Source: Dentipellis sp. KUC8613 (Eukaryota; Basidiomycota; Agaricomycetes; Russulales; Hericiaceae). Taken from it: a stretch of DNA of 64,000 nt. Under the pieces are notes generated by a model. It was not told where the DNA came from. It saw only the letters and a list, made by a program, of their open reading frames with translations, and ran no database searches. The stretch spans positions 211,630 through 275,629 of the forward strand of contig NSJX01000008.1 in assembly GCA_002286715.1 (NCBI GenBank). The letters run 5' to 3'. Of this stretch, positions 42,827-54,070 are shown piece after piece. A program made the position numbers and the translations under genes. Within the stretch, counting starts at the first letter, position 1, and each line of letters begins with the position of its first letter.

Positions 42827-44670
42827 ATGTATACCGCTGTCGACTTGGGCGCGGGCGTGGGGAGGATTGAGCTGGTGGATGTTGAGGCGTCGATGGGCGC
42901 GAGCGCGGGGGTGGTGCATATGTGCGTTATCAGTTCCTTCTTCTTTTTTTTTGCTTCTGTGTCTGTGTTTTTGCGCGTGTGGGCTCATTGATTGTTGGCT
43001 TTGTCCTTGTGCTGCGATGTGTGTAGAGTCGGGCCGGTGGTAAGTTCTCACTTGTTCTCCCGTCCGTTCGCTGTTCTGCTAACAGGTCCTGATTATGGCG
43101 CACGCAGCTCCTAGGATGTCTCCTCGGGTGGTGTCTCTACGGGATGCTCTTCGGCCAGCTCTGTACGCTCGTCCCCTCGCATTCACATATGCACACACGA
43201 CTCACCGTGTTTTACTGTATATACACAGTCATATACTACATGTCCTTCCCGCAAGACCGGCTCCTCGTCAAATTCTCCGGTACGTCTAACGCCCGCCCAT
43301 CCACTTCCTCTTCTCCCCTAACCACCCACCCACCCACCCACCCACCTGCACCCCACACACACGCGCGCAGTATACATCCTCTTCGCCCTCGAAACGCTCC
43401 AAACGACGGCCATCACGCAGCTCGCGTGGGCGCTCCTGTGCGCGGGCTGGGGCGACCCGCGCGCGCTGCGCTTCTCGGCGTGGGGGTACGCCGCTCTGCC
43501 GCTCGTGTCCGCGCTCGTGGCCGCGTGGGTGCAGCTGTTTTTTGCGTGGCGCGTTGGCGTGTTGGCGTTTGGCTCTGGGTCTGGCGGCGAGGGTGCGGGT
43601 ACGGGTACGGGTACAGGCGAGGGTAGTGGGGGTGGAGCGGGGTGGAGGTGGATTTGGAGGGTGGTTGTGGCGCTCGTTGTGCTTGTGAGTTCTGGGACTT
43701 CATGGGAATGAGGGCGGGGAGCTAACGGGCATGACAGAGTGCACTCGTCCAGTGCGTCGCGGGCATCGTCGCGAGCATCAAGGTGCGTGCCAGGCGCGGG
43801 TTCTGACGTTGCAGGCGCTCGGGGTGCTGACGTCGCTTACCTCCCGCAGTTCATGGCGCTCTCGGACGTAGCCAAGTCGTACGCGGACATCATGCGCCCG
43901 AACGCGGCGGTGCGCACGTGGCTCGCGAGCAGCGCCGCCTGCGACGTGCTCGTCGCGGCCAGCATGGTCATCCTCGTGCGTCCCCTCCCTTCCTCTCTTG
44001 CCTCCCGTGCATGTCTCCGTTGAGCACTCACCTGGCACCGCACCAGCTCTCGAGCGCCAGACACCACAACCGTGACCACCAGCGGCGCGACCCCCCACAG
44101 CGCCCCCTCGCGCGCGTCCTCCGCGTCACTGTCGAGACCGGCGCGCTCACGGCCGCGGCCGCCGTGCTCGAGGTCGCGCTGCGGCTCTCCGCCTCTTCCT
44201 CCCCCTCTCCCACTCCTATCGCCTCTCCATCCTCACCCACCTCTCCCTCCTCCTCCTCAACCCCCAATCCCGGCCCGTACGCACCCAACACCCACACGAG
44301 CACGAGCAACGGCACGCTCCTCCTGCTGCTCCTCCTCTCCAAGCTCTACACCAACACGCTCCTCGCCGCGCTCAACGCGCGCCTGCGCGGCGACGCCGCC
44401 ACGCTGTCCTCCTTCTCCTCCGCGTCGTCCGCGATGAGCACGTGGCGCTGGGGTGTGCGCGGAGGGGGCGGCGGAGGGGGCGTGCTGACGAGTGTGCTGT
44501 TTGCCAGCCAGGGTCAAGCTGGCGCTGGGCAGAGGGTGGAAACGGGGATTGGGACGGAGGGCACGGGCACGTGGACGTATGGGTGGGAAGGAGAGGAGGG
44601 CGAGGGGGAGGATGTGAAGGGCGAGTTTGAGCTGGGCGATGTAGGTGTGGTTGGGAGGGGCGGGGCGTGA
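42827..44670 (+). CDS. DUF6534 multi-pass membrane protein, tandem copy 2
   Basis: Eight exons: 42827-42921, 43027-43039, 43108-43162, 43229-43279, 43371-43684, 43738-43782, 43850-43975, 44047-44670; 440 residues. Exons 2, 3, 4 and 6 have exactly the same lengths (13, 55, 51, 45 nt) as in copy 1, and the phases match. The intron that in copies 1 and 3 falls just before TWLA is absent here: the frame reads straight through NAAVRTWLASSAACDVL. Conserved segments are LLGCLLGWCLYGMLFGQL, WGYAALPLVSALVAAWVQLF and LRVTVETGALTAAAAVLEV, then LLSKLYTNTLLAALNAR. A Pro/Ser insert lies inside the last conserved region and a Gly-rich acidic tail ends the protein. DUF6534 family, function unknown. Confidence 0.83.
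43321..43346 (+). repeat. (CCCA)n microsatellite in intron 4 of DUF6534 copy 2
   Basis: ACCCACC-type tetranucleotide run ending about 25 bp before the acceptor of exon 5; it does not disturb the splice sites. Confidence 0.75.
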
Positions 44671-46815
44671 TACCGCGGGGAGAGGCAGGGTATTTGGGAT
44701 TCGGGCTTCTTGACACTGGGTTCTGGGTTCTGGAGACCATGGAAACGACGAGCCGGGGCCGACAGAAGGACGAAGATGGCGACAAGGACAGAGGCAACGC
44801 GGCATGTGCGCACTCTCTTGACTTCTTGGCACGCCGAAGAACGATGACAATGACAACCGGACCACGACCACGAGCGCGAAGACGACGACGGTGACAGTGA
44901 TAACACCGCAGGGCAGCAAGCAACGAGCAACGGACGACGCGTCTCACACTTGGTATCACAGAGGCAGGCAGGCCGGACATAGACATAGACATGCAGACAA
45001 CGAGGGCCTCAACGACGCATCCCACGCACCTATCCTTCCATTCTTGAGTGCAGATGGCAATATTGCAATATCGCAATGTTGTGCGCGTGCTCGGGCCGGC
45101 CGGACTCCAGCAACGCCTCGGAGGATTCGGAGGACAGGGTTCAGCAGCGAGTCTGACATCGACATCGACATTGACACAGGCAGACGTGACGAGGGCGGGA
45201 ACGACGGTGGACTCGGGCATAGATGGAAGGAGACGCAGATGGAGACAAAGACAAAGACGGGGCCGGAGAAGGCGCCTTGCTTGCTTCTTTCTTGTTCTTG
45301 CAGTTGGCTATGGGCGGGCGGGACGCAAGGGGGTACGGCGGTACGCGATAGGGCCGCGGCTGGTGCTTCTTGGGACGATCGCCGTTATAATAACGTTGGT
45401 GTGTGTATGCAGACGCGGATGTGTGCGTTTTGAGACTTGGAGCTTCGATGTTCTAGGGCAAGATGGACAGTCGTGAATTGGGGCGATGTGCGATGGGAGC
45501 AAGACCTGGCTCGCAGGGCGGATCGCTTCGAATTTGAATCCGAGTGCGTATATTTATCCACGTACGGTATCGTATTTACGGTATATAGGCCGCAGCTGAG
45601 ATGGAGAGTCTAGGGTCGAAGAGGACGTTATTCTTAGTACCGACAGTATTTGGCAATAGCATTGCGATTGACGGTGACGGCGACATTGACGTGGTAATGA
45701 TACCAATGCACCCGGTGCGTGCAGAATTCGTATCCACGATGCTCCTCCACCTCCACCGATATCGATGGGCGTCCTGGCATCGACATCGACATCGTGGCAC
45801 CCCAGCCTGACAGCGACAGTTGACAGTTGCAAATGAAAACGAAATGCAGATGCCGCGGCGGGAGTCCGCCCACGGCCGCGGGTGCCGTTCTATATTCGTC
45901 GACGCACCAGTCCTATAGTAGTAGTGCTTTCAACCCGCGACGTTTCGCGTTGACGTCTGAATCGACGTGCGCCGCGGCTTCGAATTCGAATTTCGACGGC
46001 CGTGTACATGTACATGTGTGATGCGTCCCACGATGTTACAGTGGACATGTCCAAGTGGGTCCGACCCAGGTCAGAGCTAGGTGGACCGAAGTCTAAGGGT
46101 AAGTCGCTTGCTCGAATTTCCTGCGCTGCGCTGTACCTAGCACTAGCGTACTGGGTAAGTACAGTATGTACACCAACATCAGAATCAGAACCCAAACACA
46201 AACCCTCGAATCCGAGCCCGAGTCACCGTACCCGCACCCATACCCGTACCTCGCGCTCCTTGGCGAAACGCAAACGCAAACGCAGACCCAAACGCGCCCC
46301 GAATTTCCATGATAATGATAATGATGATGCATGATACATGATACAATGATCCTGCACAATTATATATACCCATACCTGATCCCGCACCCGCACCCGTGAT
46401 GGATATCCAGCGGCGAATTAAAACGCGAAACGCGATTCAGAGTCCAAGAAAGATGCGGCTGGAATATTGTCAATGGCCCGGCCGCATGCCAATGCCAATG
46501 CCTGCAGCCGCCCAGGACGCCATCTACTCGACATCATGCCGCGGCCCACATCCGCGACACATCCCGCACCCCACCAAAGCCCAAACCCGTACTTACACAC
46601 CAACCCGCCGTGCCCAAGTCCCGCGCAAGTCCCCAGTCCCAGCGCGGAATCCGCCCATCAGATCCATCGACGCCCAGCGTGGCACCACGCGCGCACGCAC
46701 ACACGCAGGTTTCGTGATTCGTGATTCGATTCGTGTCCCTGATCCAGGCCAGGACCAGGAGATGCGGAGACGAGCTCGAGGATGCAGTATCGCCGGGCGG
46801 GACGGACCTGTAGGC

Positions 46816-46917
46816 TGTATCCCGTCTCCTGCTTCTCGTCTCCTGCTTCCTATTTCTCGTTTCCCGTTTCCTGTATCCTGTTTCTCGTCTCCTGCTTCCT
46901 ATTTCTCGTTTCCTGTA
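46816..46917. repeat. Pyrimidine-rich tandem duplication, 49-bp period
   Basis: A 30-bp segment at 46833-46862 recurs at 46882-46911. Both copies sit in a TCTCGTCTCCTGC-type pyrimidine-rich stretch. Confidence 0.7.
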
Positions 46918-48951
46918 TTTAGTGTTTAGTGTCTAGTCAGTCTTCGGTGGGCGCGAGGGCGCGCATCGCGGGATCTCCGAGCTGGGCCGGGGCCGGCACT
47001 TCGAGGGACGAGGTGTGAGGTGTGAGGGACCAGGTGTGAGGGATGATGCAAGGCGCCGGCGGGAGGCACCAGAGATGGCAGAGCGGGTCAGCGGGATGGG
47101 GATGGGGATGGGGATCATCAAGAAGGGGGGGGACGAGGCGGGTCAGCGGGATGGGGAACGAGGCGCAACGGGTCAGCAGAACGCAGAACACAGATTCGGC
47201 AGAAAGGGAAAAAGAAAGGAAAAGGGCAGGGGAACAAGGCGAGGGAAGGAAAAGAAGGATACGGACAGGCCCAGGGCCAAGTGAGATCTGCACGCACGCC
47301 CGCGCTCGTGATACCGACCGTGATAGTGTCGTTGACGAGAAGCTGCTCGCGGCCGCACAGTGCTCGCAGTGACGGACAGGAGCGTGAGCGTGGGGACGCG
47401 AAGCGGGTGTGGGCAGGAAGGCAGGCAGGGACGCAGAGTTTGACTTTTGACGGACGTGGACGTGTCTACTTACAGAGTAGGAGATGAGGAAGAGGTGAGT
47501 GAGGTGGGGGCTTGGGCTCCGCGGGGATGCTAGATACAGATGCTGGATGCTGGATGTGGCTCGGTGGTGGTGGCAGACAGGCGCACGCGTATGGACTTAC
47601 CGGTACCAGGTCAATCCTTGGACTTGTCATCGCGTCGGTGTCTGCGTCTGCGTCGCGCTTGGACTTGGCAGTCCGACTCCGATCGCGACTTACAACTTCG
47701 ACTTCGCGCAGCCAGAGCCAGAGATAGAGGGAGAGCCAGAGACGGAGATTCAGACAGACAGATACGCGTATACTGTGCGCATACCCCGCCGCGCCACGGC
47801 GTCGCTTATTTTGCCTTTCGCGATAGACGAGACGATGCGCGATAGACGATGCGCGATAGACGATAGCCGACGTGTCGATCCTCCTGAGCGCGCCCACCCC
47901 CGCCCGCTCACGCATCACGCGCGTTACGGCACGCCCGCCTGCCCCCTCCTGTGTTCGGATTTTACGGACGAGGAGATGACTTGCAGGGACGCACCGACGT
48001 GTGCCCACGTTGCGTTATGATATGATCCAATATCCGTGCTGCATTCTATCATCTACGGTATGCCCTGTCCTGCGTTCGATGTTCGGTGCGGTGGGCGTTC
48101 TGATCAGCTTCAAGGCACGGCCGAGTCCGAGTCCGTATACGTATACGTATTTGCTGGCTGGGTGTTCGTGGATGTAGTGTATTTCCTGCGATAGCAGAGG
48201 GAATATCAGGATCAAGATCAGTATGGGTATGGGTAGGCCAGTCAGGTCAGCGTCGGCATCAGCCATCACGGATGAGCGAGATTCAAAGCTCACCGGCAGC
48301 CTATCCAGTCCCAGTCCCAATCCCAATCCCAGTCCTAAATCCAATCCCAGCGCACCCACAATACCCACCTACCCACCTACCCACCCGAACCCGAACCCAA
48401 GCCCGGACCCAAACCCAAAGTTGTGGAACAACACGAATTCGAACGTCCAGATGGATCCGAGCGAAATGTGCAATCTTCCAGGGCTCGCGCTACGTATGTA
48501 TGCAATATACACCTGCACCTCAGCAGTGGACGTGCGCACATGCTCGCGACGCGGAGGCGCGGCCTCAGGTGGCGCTCGGGGCGGGCTCGCGTATCGGGCG
48601 ACCGGCGGATCGGCGCACGTGCGATGGGATCGCGATGCCATGCCATGCCGCGGGCTGGTTTTAGCCGGCAGCCACAATGGCCAATGGCAATGGCAAGAAC
48701 GTAATGCAGCGCGCAACGGTATGGAACTGCAACGGAAGCAAAGTCGTTGTCGTGCAACGGTAGGTGGGGAATGGGGAACGTGGAACGGCGGGCGGGGATC
48801 CGGACATAGAACATGCAGGTCCGCCGTCTGGGAGGGGAGGGGCTCGGACAGATGCGTACCGACTGGACTGCGCGGGATCAGGCGAGGACGCATGCGGTAT
48901 GCAGGCTGATGCGCGCCGCGCGCTGCTCCATATGGGCCGTCCTTCTCGAGG

Positions 48952-48980
48952 CCTGTCCTGTCCTGTCCTGTCCTGTCCTG
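48952..48980. repeat. Pentanucleotide microsatellite (TCCTG)n
   Basis: About six perfect 5-bp units, of the same motif as 42231-42274. Confidence 0.85.
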
Positions 48981-49542
48981 ATGATGCAGATGCAGAATTC
49001 AGATGCGGGCCCGTGCTCCTCGTACTCGTAAGCCACATAACTTAGTCTGGGGCGCGGCGGGACGGCGGGGCTGGGTGGCATCAGACGCGCGGGTGCGCAT
49101 CAGATGCTGCTGGCTGTATGGGGGCGTGCGTGCGAGGAACCCAATTTGGGACTCGGGCTCGTCGCTGGAGAACGTGGGTGCGCGTGTGGCTATGGCGCGA
49201 CGGTTGCGGCGGGTGACGGGGCGGCGTGGTGCGGCTGTCGAGCATGGCGACCTTGTCAGGACTGGTGATAGCTGGTGACCGGGAGATGTCCGGGGCGACA
49301 CCGCCTCTGTGTGTGTGTGGTTTGAGGAGGCATGATAGGACGTTCGAGGTACGGCGGGGGCAGGAGGATTGGAGATGATAGGCACAGGTCGGTGATAGAA
49401 CGAGTGGGAGAAGGACGAGCAAAGGAGGAGCACGGGATCAAATGATGAATGAGATCGCGCGTGAGATCCAACAGAGCGGTACTTTGGCGCGCGATCACCA
49501 CCTGATCCAGCGCCTTTCTCTCCACCGACGCCGCCTCGCTCT

Positions 49543-49548
49543 TATATA
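49543..49548 (+). promoter_or_regulatory. TATA box, DUF6534 gene 3
   Basis: TATATA 90 bp before the start codon at 49633; matches the position in copy 1 (87 bp). Confidence 0.5.
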
Positions 49549-49632
49549 CCGCATCTCTCCCCCGGCAATGCACCGCTCCCGCTCCGCCGCCCTTCTTCCT
49601 TCCCCTTACGCGGTCCTGCGCCAGTCCAAGCC

Positions 49633-51530
49633 ATGTACACCGGCCTCGCCAGTCCCAACGCCCTCGCGGCACCCGCCAGCGCCATCGCGAGCAACATCAC
49701 CAACATCCAGACCGTCGACGGCGCCCCACCCAACCTGCTTCTTATGTGCGTGCATCTATTACGCCCGCACCGGAGTTCGATGGCTGATAGACATTGCAAA
49801 TCTCTAATAGAGTTGGGCCCTTGGTATGTCTTCTGCATCATCCACCGCCTGATACCCTCTGATCCCACCCCGACAGCTTATCGGCTGCCTCTTCAGTTGG
49901 TGTCTCTACGGCGTGCTCTTCGTCCAGCTGTGTACGCCCATCCTCTTTCTTGCACTTGCACTCGCACTCACAAACATATCCAGACCTGTACTACCTGTCC
50001 TTCCCGCAAGACAAGATCATCGTCAAGCTCACCGGTGCGCCCGCTGCCCTTACTCACCGACACCGCACTGACGCCCGCCCACAGTCTACGGCCTCTTCAT
50101 CGTCGACACCTTCCAGAGCGTCGCGATCACCGACCTCGCGTGGGCCTTCCTCTGCAAGGGCTGGGGCGACCTCGGCGCGCTGCGCTTCACGACGTGGGGC
50201 TTCGCCATCGTCCCGCTCGTCTCGGGCATCGTCGCCGCATGGGTCCAGCTCTTCTTCGCATGGCGCATCAACCTCCTCGGCGGCCGCGGCAAGCGCAAGT
50301 GGATCTGGCGCGCAATCACCCTGCTCATCGTCCTCGTGCGTGCCCCCTCTCCCCGCGTGAAACGCGTGCTGACAAAGGCGGTATGCAGATTGCGCTCGCG
50401 CAGGGCGCGGCGGGCGTCGCCGCCGGCATTAGGGTGCGTCGCGAGCGCTGTGTCTGCGTGCAAGACGTGCAGTGTGTGCTGATGCAAAGTCTTAGTTTAT
50501 CCCGCTGTCGGACGTCACAGAGTTCCACATCATCTATGGCAGCGCATCGGTGGGTTCCCCGTTCCGCCGCTTCTGGAGCCACCGCTGAGCGCCCTCGTGC
50601 GCGTATTCTTAGACATGGCTCGCCGGCAGCGCGGCATGCGACGTGCTCATCGCCGTGAGCATGGTGGTCCTCGTACGTCTTCCACTTCATTTCACGACTA
50701 TCGTCGCACGCGCTGACACGACGCCACGACACTGCAGCTCTCGAGCGCCAAGAAGCGCGCGTTTGGCGAGCGCTCCGAGCGGCTGCTCACGCGCCTCATC
50801 CGCATGACGGTCGAGACGGGCGTCGTGACGGCCACCGCGGCGGTGCTCGACCTCGGGCTGTTCCTCGGGCAGGCGGACAACAACCTGCACCTGCTCATGG
50901 CGCTGCTCCTCTCGAAGCTCTACACGAACACGCTCTACGCGACGCTCAACTCGCGCTCGCAGGTGTTCCACACGGGCGACACGGAGCTCTCCGAGGCGAC
51001 GTCAAGGGGATCAAGGGGCTCGAGGGGCGGCGGCCAGCAGACGAGCGTGCTCTCGAGCCTGCGCCTGCCCCAGAGCAACCCCGCCGGCCATGGCGCGCAG
51101 TTCATCCATGTGTCAAGGATCACGGAGGTCCAGGCGGACTCGGGCGAAGACAGGAAGCTTGTTAGTTAGCTCTCTCTTCTCTTTTCTTTTCTCTCTCTTC
51201 TTTCCCTTCCTTTCCTTTCTCTTCTCTCCCCCTTATCCCCAAACCCCATTACCCTCCCCTGTCTAATACCCCCGGACTTCACGACACGATTACGTTATTC
51301 TATCCCCCGCTAGCGGCGAGCTTAACCTATCCCTATCCTTGACGACGGGCGCTGACGTACAAATGTGTTTCTTTTTTTTGCCACCCGTTCTGGGCAACTG
51401 TGTGTGTTTGCGTTGCTCGCGCACACAGCCGCAGGTCGACGCGATCCCGATGGTGAGCTTCCCGCCGCCCGGAACGAAGGACCGCGACCACGACCTCAAG
51501 GACGGGCGCGACTCGGCGTCGTTCGCGTAG
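49633..51530 (+). CDS. DUF6534 multi-pass membrane protein, tandem copy 3
   Basis: Exons: 49633-49745, 49811-49823, 49877-49931, 49984-50034, 50085-50335, 50389-50433, 50496-50549, 50613-50672, 50738-51160, and probably 51429-51530; 388 residues. Exons 2-7 have the same lengths as in copy 1 (13, 55, 51, 251, 45, 54 nt). The conserved core is LIGCLFSWCLYGVLFVQL, WGFAIVPLVSGIVAAWVQLF, TWLAGSAACDVLIAVSMVVL and LIRMTVETGVVTATAAVLDL, then LLSKLYTNTLYATLNSR. Without the last intron the frame stops at 51169 (357 residues). The extra exon is favoured because a GTTAGT donor at 51161 and an ACACAG acceptor keep frame, and because the exon has the GC-ending codons of the rest of the gene, while the 268-bp intron is pyrimidine-rich. 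Function of the family is unknown. Confidence 0.83.
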
Positions 51531-51802
51531 CGCGCGCGCGCGCGCTCGATCGCCAAGAAGCACGGAGCACGACACGCGATAGGCGACACGCGACGCGACA
51601 CCGCTTGCTGGAGTCAAGATTCGATTCGAGATCTGGGATTCATTTCACGCACCGCACCGCACCTCCCATTCATCCCCACCACACCACCACCCGCACGGAC
51701 TTGTAGATACACCCCTCACCCTCACCCTCACCTCACACATTGCCCACTCTCTCTTCACCCCCACACAAACCCACACAAACAAACAAATCCACCCCCGCAC
51801 AA

Positions 51803-51835
51803 AGATACCGATACCGATACCGCCGATACCGATAC
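51803..51835. repeat. Hexanucleotide microsatellite (GATACC)n
   Basis: Five copies of GATACC, with one GCC interruption between the third and fourth. Confidence 0.8.
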
Positions 51836-52320
51836 CACGTACGCCCCGGATCCAGAGCTGTGTTCTGTGTTTTGTGTTGTGCTTCTAGTGTATCTCATCT
51901 CGCTTATTGCCTCTCTCCTTCCGCGCCCACGCCCCTGTCTATCCCTATCCCCGCCTGCCCACGTCCCTGTCTATCCCGTTCTCGTTCCTGTTCTTGTGCC
52001 GTATTATTGACACCCTCCCGCCGTCGTTGTCGTTGTCGTTGTTGCTTGTTGCCTGTTGTAGGAGTTCTAGTCCGGTTCTGGGGAGGGGAGGGTGGGGTTT
52101 GGGGTTTGCGTTTTGGGCTTTAGGGTTGGGGATTTTGCCGCTGCTGCTGCTGCTGCTCGGACGGGAAGGGCAGGGACGGCGGGGAGGATGGAGGAAGGGA
52201 AGGGACGCGGCTGCTAGCTAGTAGCAGCCGCCCATGGCCATTGTGTTGATTGTCTGTCTGTCTGATCTGTTTGTTTGTATGCTAGATATTTAATGGTATT
52301 TGCGCATCGGGGCGGCCCCG

Positions 52321-52454
52321 TCGACTCTTGACATGACTCTGGCTCTTGACTCTGACTCTTGACTTGCCTGTTTTCTGGATCTGGCTCTTGACTTGACTTT
52401 GGCTCTGGCTCTTGACTTGACTTTGGCTCTTGACTCGACTGTTTTCTGGATCTG
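52321..52454. repeat. CTCTTGACT-type minisatellite, 71-bp higher-order period
   Basis: Irregular repeats of TGGCTCTTGACTTGAC. The word GTTTTCTGGATCTG occurs twice, 71 bp apart (52370 and 52441), which suggests a duplicated block of the smaller repeats. Confidence 0.7.
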
Positions 52455-52699
52455 CGAACCGTCGCGTGTGGGGTGGCTAGTGAGTAGTGACTAGTGCGTA
52501 TACCGGGACGCGGCGAGGTGAGGGGGGTGCTCAATTCTAACGTCTCATCTCAATCGCATTTCATTTCAATCCAAGGCGTGGGCTGTGCACGGTGCGAGGC
52601 TTTGCCGAGCGGCCACAGGCCGTCCGGGTACGGAGGGCCGACCGGGGAGCGCTGGATGCCGAACGCCTTCCCACGTTAGCGAAGGAAAAAGAAAAGGGG

Positions 52700-52770
52700 T
52701 GACGATGGAGAGTCGAACCAAAATCCTCAGTAGATGCGGGAAGCCGCGTTAACCACTAGGGCATAGCAGC
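52700..52770 (-). other. tRNA-like segment, left arm
   Basis: On the minus strand: A-box-like TGCCCTAGTGG (52753-52763) and a canonical B box GGTTCGACTC (52710-52719), followed on that strand by a CCCCTTTTC T-run. Acceptor, D and T stems do not pair well, so it is tRNA-derived rather than a functional tRNA gene. Confidence 0.55.
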
Positions 52771-53000
52771 TATAATATTTCAAGCTATATGCAACCCATA
52801 GCGGATCGCGCCTTCAACGAAGAATAGCCGGCCTCCCTTCATAACATCCCCCTAGTTTCGCTTTGTCAGTTGAATAGATGATCCAATACTTTGTAACAAT
52901 ATCTCTAATGCTCTAGGGTGGTTGTTGTAGGTGATAGGAGCACCTCCCATGAAGGCTCGATGTGTAGGCTATGGAGTGCATATAGCTTGCAATATTATAG

Positions 53001-53071
53001 CTGTTATGCCCTAGTGGTTAACGCGGCTTCCCGCATCTACTGAGGATTTTGGTTCGACTCTCCATCGTCAC
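53001..53071 (+). other. tRNA-like segment, right arm
   Basis: Mirror copy of the left arm: A-box-like at 53007-53017, B box at 53051-53060, T-run at 53075-53084 that could terminate Pol III. Stem pairing is poor, so no isoacceptor can be assigned. Confidence 0.55.
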
Positions 53072-54007
53072 CCCTTTTCTTTTTCCTTCGCTAACGTGGG
53101 AAGGCGTTCGGCATCCAGCGCTCCCCGGTCGGCCCTCCGTACCCGGACGGCCTGTGGCCGCTCGGCAAAGCCTCGCACCGTGCACAGCCCACACCTTGGA
53201 TTGAAATGAAATGCGATTGAGATGAGACGTTAGAATTGAGCACCCCCGAGGTGTGCGCGCGGTGGCCACGACTCAAAGTGCGCGGCGGAGCGCTGGGCTC
53301 GCCGATTTCCATGCGCCGGGCCACCGCCGCCTCCAAGTGTGCAGTGCCGCATTGCAACGACAACGACAACGACCGCGAGCCTGAGCGTGCGGCGGGCGTT
53401 GACTACAGTCACATATGACGTTACGCTGCGGCGGGGCGCTCGTGGTAGGCAGGCAGGTACGGTACGGGACAAGTACTCGTGCGGACGGGGGTACCGGTAT
53501 CGCCGGGACGATTCAAGCAGGGTCGATTTGGCTATGGATTGAGATTCAGGAGGCTGGTATACATACGCGACTCGGAGTGCGGTAAATGTTAATGCGCATG
53601 CATTGACACTGGCCATCCTGGCTTCGCGCTGCAGCCCGAACCTAGTGGCGCCCTTGCACTCGGATCCGGAGTCCATGTAATTACTACAGTACACAGGGCC
53701 GAGAATACGGCTACACCGACTCGGACTCGGAACATGTACAGTCCGCTGGGATATCGATGCGCGCACATTGACGGTGACGGTGCCGAGCCCGAGAGGCCCG
53801 TGCACCGCCTGGAAAGTGGCCCATTCGCAAGTGAAACGCGAGTATGAAACGCGAGGCGGAGGGCGAAAGGCGGAACACGAGGCTGGCACTGGTGGTGATG
53901 TGATGGTTGATATCGATCCGGAGCGCGAGCTTCGTATGCATGCATGATGAAGCAGGTGGACTAGTAGGCGAGTAGGCGGTACTACATTGGGGTGGCGGTA
54001 CGGGTGC

Positions 54008-54070
54008 TTGATATTGAACAGTGAATAGTGGATACTGAATAATGAATACCGAGTCCTGAGGACTGAATGA
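54008..54070. repeat. Degenerate TGAATA minisatellite
   Basis: Near-copies of GTGAATA/CTGAATA/ATGAATA in tandem, of the same type as 32745-32810. Confidence 0.45.

Larger units (their letters stand above)
44671..49632. other. 5-kb gene-free, simple-repeat-rich region
   Basis: Neither strand shows a motif-bearing or splice-consistent gene. Short tandem words are frequent: GGGATG near 47096, the 49-bp period array at 46816-46917 and the TCCTG array at 48952. The many long open frames here run antisense or are Arg/Pro/Ser-rich, as expected for GC-rich non-coding DNA. Confidence 0.5.
51531..52520. other. Intergenic with simple repeats
   Basis: 3' flank of DUF6534 copy 3. Holds a GATACC hexanucleotide array and a CTTGACT-type minisatellite. 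No gene seen. Confidence 0.55.
52521..53246. mobile_element. Fold-back (long terminal inverted repeat) element with two tRNA-like heads
   Basis: A 726-bp unit. The left arm (52523-about 52802) and right arm (about 52968-53247) are reverse complements. Over the outer 245 bp I find a single mismatch; the inner 35 bp are slightly more diverged. A loop of about 165 bp separates them. The 7-bp word CGAGGTG flanks the unit on both sides (52514-52520 and 53247-53253), as a target-site duplication would. Each arm contains a tRNA-like segment with A-box and B-box matches followed by a T-run, and both point outward. There is no coding capacity. It could be a MITE or fold-back transposon that captured tRNA-like sequence, or two tRNA-derived SINEs inserted head to head. 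Confidence 0.75.

Noticed and set aside
53001..53071. Functional tRNA gene
   Set aside because: A and B boxes are present, but the acceptor, D and T stems do not pair well, and the segment is part of a repeated element.
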